A stretch of 64,000 nucleotides of DNA from assembly GCF_002776525.5 (NCBI RefSeq), contig NC_045439.1, positions 158,397,911 to 158,461,910 of the forward strand, written 5' to 3'. The translations under genes were made by a program, and so were the position numbers. The stretch is from Piliocolobus tephrosceles. Lineage: Eukaryota > Chordata > Mammalia > Primates > Cercopithecidae. The notes beneath the pieces were generated by a model, which had not been told where the DNA came from, searched no databases, and saw only the letters and a list, made by a program, of their open reading frames with translations. Positions 58,250 to 64,000 of the stretch are shown in pieces (the first letter of the stretch is position 1; the number at the start of each line of letters is the position of its first letter).

Positions 58250-58915
58250 GATTTGTGAACTATGAGTTTTTCATGTTATTTACAACTATTTGGGGATTTC
58301 CTGTGTATCTCATGTCATTGATTTCAAATTAAATTTTATTGTGATCAGAGAATATATTCTATAAAATCTAAAACTTAAATTCATTTAAACTTACTCTTTG
58401 ATTCAGCATTTGGCCTATGTTGGCGATGCTTTCAATACACAAGAAAACAATGTATATTCAGCATTTTAAGTATAGTTTTTATAAATGTCAATAAGATCAA
58501 AGTGATTTATAATGAAGTTGAAATATTCTATAGCCATATGATTGGTTTGTCTTACTGTTCTCTCAGTGATGAACAGAGGGATGTTAAAATCTTTAATTAT
58601 TATTGTCATTTATCCATTTCTCCCTTCAGTTCTGCTTACTTTCCTTCATGAATTATGAGGCTTTATTATTAAGTGGGTATCCCTTTTGGAATATTATTGT
58701 CCTCTGATGAATTGGTTATTTCATAATTATGAAATGCCCCCATTTTCTCTTATAATACACCCTCTTTTCCAGTCTACATTGCATTTTGCTAATACAGCCA
58801 CACAAGCTTCCAAATACTTGCTGTGTATATGGTTTATCTTTTCCTATAGGTTTACTTTTCACCTATCTGTGTCTTTATGTTTAATGTATGTTTCTGGTAG
58901 ACAACATTAGATGTC
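58250..58915 (-). mobile_element. L1M ORF2 5' part, antisense
   Basis: Complement of the endonuclease-side half of ORF2: 'attgtgatcagagaatatat', 'gaaatgcccccattttctct', 'tagacaacattagatgtct'. The middle of ORF2 that should lie between this and 58225 is deleted. Confidence 0.7.
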
Positions 58916-59399
58916 TAATATGACAATCTCTACCTTGTACTTGGATAATTTAGTTCATAAATATGTTAAATGAAAGGTGTTGCCAGTTTTAAAAACTGTA
59001 CAATCTGTTTCTTAATTGTTTCTCTTCTATTTTTGCTTAATTGCATTTTAAGTATTCATTTTAAATTGCATAGATGACTTAGTTGCATTGCTTTTGTATT
59101 GAGTTAATTGTATGACAATAATCATCAACTTATGCTTAACTAATCTAAATTTTACTTAGAGGTAATTTTTTACAACTTCATATATAATGTAAAAAACAAC
59201 TTAATATACAATGTGAAAAATCCTTTTTCTATGTTTACATTCTCTCTGGTGATGGATAGTGATGGCTACTTTGTCAAATCAAAACAAGGCAACATTTTAC
59301 TAAAACGTGAGCTGTGCTCCACCTCTCCTATTCATTTGCACCGAGGACTTTTAGGGCAGAAACGTATTCTGCATGATACTATAGTGGTATTTGCATTTG
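58916..59399. other. AT-rich, unassigned
   Basis: Probably further decayed L1, but nothing that can be assigned with confidence. Confidence 0.4.
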
Positions 59400-59655
59400 C
59401 CCAAACTCATAAAACGTATGACAGCAAGAGTGAACCCTAGTGTAAACTATGGACCTAGGTGATAAGGATATGCCAGCCAATGCAGGTTCACTGGCAGTAA
59501 CTAATGTGCCACTCCAGAGGAGAATGACCACAGAGGGTCAGGCTGTGCATGTGTGGACACAATGATGTCTGAGAAATCTTTGTAGCTTTCTTTCAATTTT
59601 GCTGTGAACTTACAACTGCCCTAAAAAGAAAGTCTATTTAAAAAAAAAAAAAAAC
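59400..59655 (+). mobile_element. L1ME/L1MC-type 3' end
   Basis: 'ggctgtgcatgtgtggaca', 'tctttcaattttgctgtgaa', 'cttacaactgccctaaaaag', then 'aaagtctatt' and an A-run form the known 3' end of older L1 families. Confidence 0.75.
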
Positions 59656-60063
59656 AACTGATGCCCATAACATTTCCTTTATTCCCCCTCTGTCTTTTGT
59701 GATTTTTTTTTAGTATAAATTTTTCTATGCACATCATAAACCCCACAATAAAATGATATCTTTTTCAACTTAAATACTCAGTTTCCCTTCAACGAAATTG
59801 ACAGATAAAAAAAGTATGTATTTCCTGTTACTCATATACTTATCATTTCTATGCTTTTAATTTCTTCTAATTTGGAGTTTAGATTTATTTCCCTTCAGGC
59901 CAAAAAACTACCGTTGGCATGTTTTGTAGTACGGATTTGCTGGTGACAAATTAGCCCATTTAATTTTTCTGAAAATGTCTTAATTTTACATTCAACTTTG
60001 AAAGATATTTTAACAACATATAGAAACGAACCCGATGCTCTGTCATCTCCAAATACTTTAGTA
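59656..60063. other. AT-rich intergenic, unassigned
   Basis: No gene recognised; no named repeat seen. Confidence 0.5.
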
Positions 60064-60291
60064 GAGTGATTCTCAACCAGGGTGAGTTTTGCCCTCCATG
60101 AAACATCTGATAATATCTCAAGATATTTTTAGTTGTTAGTCTGGGGAATGGTGTGAGGAGGTGCTACCGTCATTTAGTTATTAAAGGCAAAGCAAGTCGC
60201 TAAACATCCTACAATTCACAGGAAATGCCCACAACAAAGAATTAAATGGCCCAATGTCAAAAGCGATAGTGCCAAAGTTGAAAAACTCTGC
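60064..60291 (+). mobile_element. MER5A (hAT-Charlie) DNA transposon
   Basis: Nearly full-length: starts 'agtgattctcaaccagggtg', runs through 'aacatcctacaattcacagg' and 'cacaacaaagaattaaatgg', and ends 'agttgaaaaactctgc'. Non-autonomous, no coding. Confidence 0.9.
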
Positions 60292-60379
60292 TTTCATATA
60301 TATTTTCTACAAACACAATTGTGTGTCTATATGTGTATATACAGATATATAATTCTATATATTACAAATCTATTACAGT

Positions 60380-60425
60380 AATATGTGTGCCCCCACACAC
60401 ACACGCAATACATGCACAATACAAC
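60380..60425. repeat. Short (CA)-rich stretch
   Basis: Several acacac tracts interrupted by gc and at. Confidence 0.6.
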
Positions 60426-60500
60426 AAACAAAACCAGGAGATTATTATTAACATATTTTTGCATCTAATTCTCAAGCCCCCATTAAAATTTCACCAATAG

Positions 60501-60796
60501 TCAGCCAGGTGCGGTGGCTCATGCCTGTAATCCCAGCACTTTGAGAGACCGAGACGGAAGGATCACAAGGTCAGGAGTTCAAGACCAACCTGGCCAACAT
60601 AGTGAAATGCCATCTCTACTAAAAATACAAAAATTAGGTGGGCATGTTGGTGGGCGCCTGTAATCCCAGTTACTCTGGAGACTGAGGCAGGAGAATCGCT
60701 TGAACGTGGGAGGTGGAGGTTGCGGTGAGCTGAGATGGCGCCACTGCACTCCAGCCTGGACAATAGAGCGATACTCTGTCTCAAATAAATGAAAAT
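60501..60796 (+). mobile_element. AluS-like
   Basis: Complete sense Alu ending in an A-rich tail with t and g interruptions. Confidence 0.93.
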
Positions 60797-61429
60797 AAAA
60801 AAGAACATATTGCGTATTATGTAGAGGTAGAAGTTTCAAGAATATTAACTAAATTTCTGCCTACAAAATTCTACACTGAAATAAAATATTTTCTTTTTCT
60901 AATAAAAATAAGAACAGAGTTTACTGGTTCATAACTCAAAATGGAATCAACTAGCATATTTGCATTTATATCACAAAACAGTACAAATTCTGAACTCAAT
61001 ATCTCCAGTACTGTGAAACAATAACAGTATTCACTTTATTGTGTACATGTAACTAACAGTAAATAAGATTGCCCAGAGCAACTTCCTATATTGGATAATA
61101 GATAACAGAGAAATCTGTATTGGATAATAGATAAGAGAGAATTAATTAACTCCAGATTTGATTAAAATGATAAAATACCTCTCAAGAATGATTATATTTA
61201 AATTCTGAAATGTAAACTTTATACCATTTTACTATCATTGCAAACAAATTAATCCGAAAGTTATATCCACTGCTATTGGTGTTCTAAGGAATTGTTGACG
61301 CTCTAGGCAGGATCTAAGTGGCTACACTCATTCAGCTCTGCCCCAGAAGTCCTGCATCCTCTCTGATACTTCCGTAATTAAATTACATGTACACTACATT
61401 CGCTTTCAAGAGGCTTTTATTGGCTAGGA
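60797..61429. other. AT-rich intergenic
   Basis: Includes an imperfect 45-base doublet (tattggataatagataa at about 61090 and 61120). No gene recognised. Confidence 0.5.
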
Positions 61430-61675
61430 AGATTAACCACTCCATTCTCTGTTCCCATTATAATCTATACAGCTTTTTATTGCACATGTAGTTATGTACT
61501 GTTATATTTTTACTTATTTATTACCTCTTATCCAACAATATACATTTTAAGAGGAAGAGAAATAACATTCTTTTTGAATCTCCGGTGTTTAGTACCATGG
61601 AGAACTCAGTGACTGGCCAATAGCAGAAACTCAACAGTAACTTAATACATCTTTGTTATATGAATGAAAGGAAAG
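61430..61675 (+). mobile_element. L2 3' end
   Basis: 'tttacttatttattacctctt', 'gaatctccggtgtttagtac', 'ggccaatagcagaaactcaa' and an ATGAATGAAAG end follow the L2 tail in order. Old. Confidence 0.6.
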
Positions 61676-61694
61676 AAGGGAGGAAGAATAACAG

Positions 61695-61915
61695 AAATTA
61701 TTATAGTTTATGGAGTCCATTTAAGTACCATGACTTCTTTATGGCAATTTACTGTCATAACAACCTTATGAAGTACCAATTATTATCCTCATTTTACAAC
61801 TAAAACAAAACAAAAGCTGATGATCAGAGAGTTTAAGCACCTTGCCTGAATTTGCACAGTCCATCCTGTGTACTTGGGATGCAAATAATGAGTATCTCTG
61901 ACTCCAGAGCGATGT
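61695..61915 (-). mobile_element. MIR, antisense
   Basis: 'cataacaaccttatgaagta', 'tattatcctcattttacaac', 'gagagtttaagcaccttgcc' and 'tctctgactccagagc' are the complement of MIR from tail to head. Confidence 0.8.
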
Positions 61916-62214
61916 CAGGACATGACAGTGTTCAGAAGGTATGTGATGCATGCCATAGGCTCTTCCTCCTAAAACACGCTTGGTTAATACCTTCACTGTG
62001 GACTAGATATTAGGATCCATTTTTTGCAGATGAGAAAGAAAACAGAATAAAATTAAGAGGAAAAAGAATCAACCTCAATGAGTGTTTTATTCACATCTAT
62101 GAATCCTATTGTGCTCTTACTTGATGTGATTAAGTATCATTTGCTGTCACACAAAATAATTATCACTATATTACCCTTAATCATAAACATTTGCTAAGCA
62201 CATTTTTTTTTTTT

Positions 62215-62720
62215 TCAATAACTGTATTAGCCAGAGCGCTTTTGGTGGTAAATGCAAGACTTTCAACTTGAATGTACTTAAGCAACACAGGGAATTATTT
62301 GGCTCACATAAACTATGGAATGCCTCAATCGGGGGAAGAGAAAATTAGAACAGTTGAGATTCTACCTCTCATTTTCTGTTACGTTCTGAACAAATTATCT
62401 CAGACTGTTTTTTGACAAGGTTAAAAGCATGATTTCAGACATTATCAGTGCTTATATCCTCATACCTATCTAAGAAGAAAGGAAAAAAATTCCAGGTTTT
62501 AGCTTCATTTTGTAAAACCCTGGGGGAGTTTCAAATTGGATTGGATTGGGTCATATGCTCAAAGCTAGACCAGTCATTGTAGCTAAAGTATTAGGTACAA
62601 TGATTGGACCAGCCCTGGTCAGGTGGCATCATTAAATCAATTAACTTTGTAAGTGTGGAGTTGGCTTCATGGGAAAAGATGCTGGCTCCTGTTCTGACCT
62701 CAGGGTCGCAGTATGAGAAA
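62215..62720. mobile_element. Interspersed-repeat-like sequence, family not named
   Basis: 'ggaattatttggctcacata' and the motif 'gattggattgggtcatatgc' resemble an old repeat I cannot name. The 'accagtcattgtagc' / 'gattggaccagccctggtca' alternation is typical of it. Confidence 0.35.
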
Positions 62721-62917
62721 TGTATGTAAATTGAAGAACTCAGGACACTTTTCCCGGAATAAATGGGAAGAGTTTAGGGAGAGCAACACACAGACACACA
62801 CACGGGAGGTTACGCCTTCTCTCTCTTCCTAGTCTTTCATCTTCCCTATCGTTAAGTGTATATTGAACGTCATCATCTCTGGACTTTAGTGAATGCCAAG
62901 GGTAAAGAACTGACCTT

Positions 62918-63237
62918 GGGTTGGACACGGTGGCTCAGGCCTGCAATCCCAGCACTTTGGGAGGCCAAGGCCAGCGGATCATGAGGTCAGGAGATCAAGA
63001 CCATCCTGGCTAACACGGTGAAACCCCATGTCTACTAAAAATACAAAAAAATTAGCCGGGAGTGGTGGCGGGCCCCTGTAGTTGCAGCTAGTCAGGAGGC
63101 TGAGGCAGGAGAATGGCATGAACCCGGGAGGCGGAGCTTGTGGAGATCACGTCACTGCACTCCAGCCTGGGCGACAGAGCGAGACTCCGTCTCAAAACAA
63201 AACAAAACAAAACAAAAAAACAAAAACAAACAAAAAA
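62918..63237 (+). mobile_element. AluY/S-like
   Basis: Complete Alu with a small deletion in the right arm ('gcggagcttgtggagatc') and an (AAAAC)n tail. Duplicated target aactgacctt lies at 62908-62917 and 63238-63247. Confidence 0.95.
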
Positions 63238-63247
63238 AACTGACCTT

Positions 63248-64000
63248 CTTTGGGTTATTCACGATCTTTATTCTGCAAAAGTTTGAGATGGCATTATTTA
63301 TGCCTTTCACTCTTGAAGAGAAGATATTCATGTTATGGACAACGATGTAAACTTTAACTACATAAAATGATGGATGAGGTGGTTGAAATAGTATTTCATC
63401 AGTTCTAAGTCACCACTCTGACACCTGGTTAAATCTAATATTTGATACATTGCTGTTGGCCAAGTAGCAGCCATGGCACATTGTCACTTCAGTTGATGAT
63501 GTGCATGGTTAATACTATAAGTGTTGGGCTCAACTGTGGTAGAAGATATCTTCAAAACAGGTTACACTATGGTTCAGCATGAAAACAAACAAAAAAAAAT
63601 GTTGTCTTTGCAGAAAGTTACTGGAACACTGAGGTGATGCATGCATTTGATATTTTTGAAATAAATATTTAGCATCTGAAGAATGAACTCCATTCTGTTT
63701 TTTTTCTTTTGGAACAAAATCTAACTGTTTTAGAAGACCTAAGATAGCAGGATTCCCATAAGTAGATTAAGCTATGCTAGGTTACTGATTCAGGTACAAT
63801 GCAACTAATGGTGGGAGAGATTGCTAGATGTCTTGAAAAAGACAAAAGAAATGTAAGAACACATGAATCTTAAATGACTAAATTATGTAGAATTATTATT
63901 AAGATATCATGTCAAACCTTGCCAGGAATGTTCTTTAGTGTACATGAAGTAAGAATACATCTGACAACTGATGGAGTCTTTGATGTCAATAAAATACAGT
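63248..64000. other. AT-rich intergenic, nothing assigned
   Basis: No gene, RNA or named repeat recognised to the end of the window. Confidence 0.55.

Overview
This is primate nuclear DNA. About two dozen Alu elements, layered L1 copies, ERVL-MaLR solitary LTRs, L2/MIR fragments and Tigger/MER5 DNA transposons fill most of it. Two young Alus (26169-26546 and 30367-30673) share bases I associate with Old World monkey AluY lineages (ggctcaagcc, gagacggg, ccgggcgagg), so a cercopithecoid such as a macaque or baboon is more likely than an ape. There are two assembly gaps: 10 N at 7854-7863 and 100 N at 47082-47181.

Layout. 1-31.2 kb is gene-poor: Alus, L1 of both orientations, MLT1-type LTRs, and unassigned AT-rich sequence. 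31.2-37.0 kb is one old, nearly complete sense L1 carrying a Tigger-like transposon, two Alus, an Alu left monomer and an antisense MST/THE1-type LTR. 37.2-42.5 kb contains, on the minus strand, remnants of a UBE2Q2-like gene: a damaged first exon (42404-42509) in a CpG-rich block and a short acidic exon (39255-39311) with intact splice signals. 43.2-45.0 kb is a minus-strand L1PA-type insertion. 45.0-46.7 kb is GC-rich plus-strand sequence that I read as the 3' end of a DNM1-like (dynamin-1) pseudogene. It is followed by a strong CTCF-like motif and the 100-N gap. Beyond the gap the sequence is abruptly AT-rich. At 53222-54990 lies a broken intronless retrocopy of ABCB10 inserted next to L1 sequence. 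The last 9 kb is L1, Alu, MER5A, L2 and MIR.

I find no gene that looks able to make a full-length protein. UBE2Q2-, DNM1- and ABCB10-derived pseudogenes all occur in the duplicated blocks of human chromosome 15, so the window probably comes from the monkey chromosome orthologous to human 15. That placement is an inference. No RNA gene, CRISPR array or new biological system was found. The most interesting items are the decayed duplicon genes with surviving regulatory and splice signals, a near-perfect 60-base hairpin at 37471-37530, and repeat insertions that record their own order.
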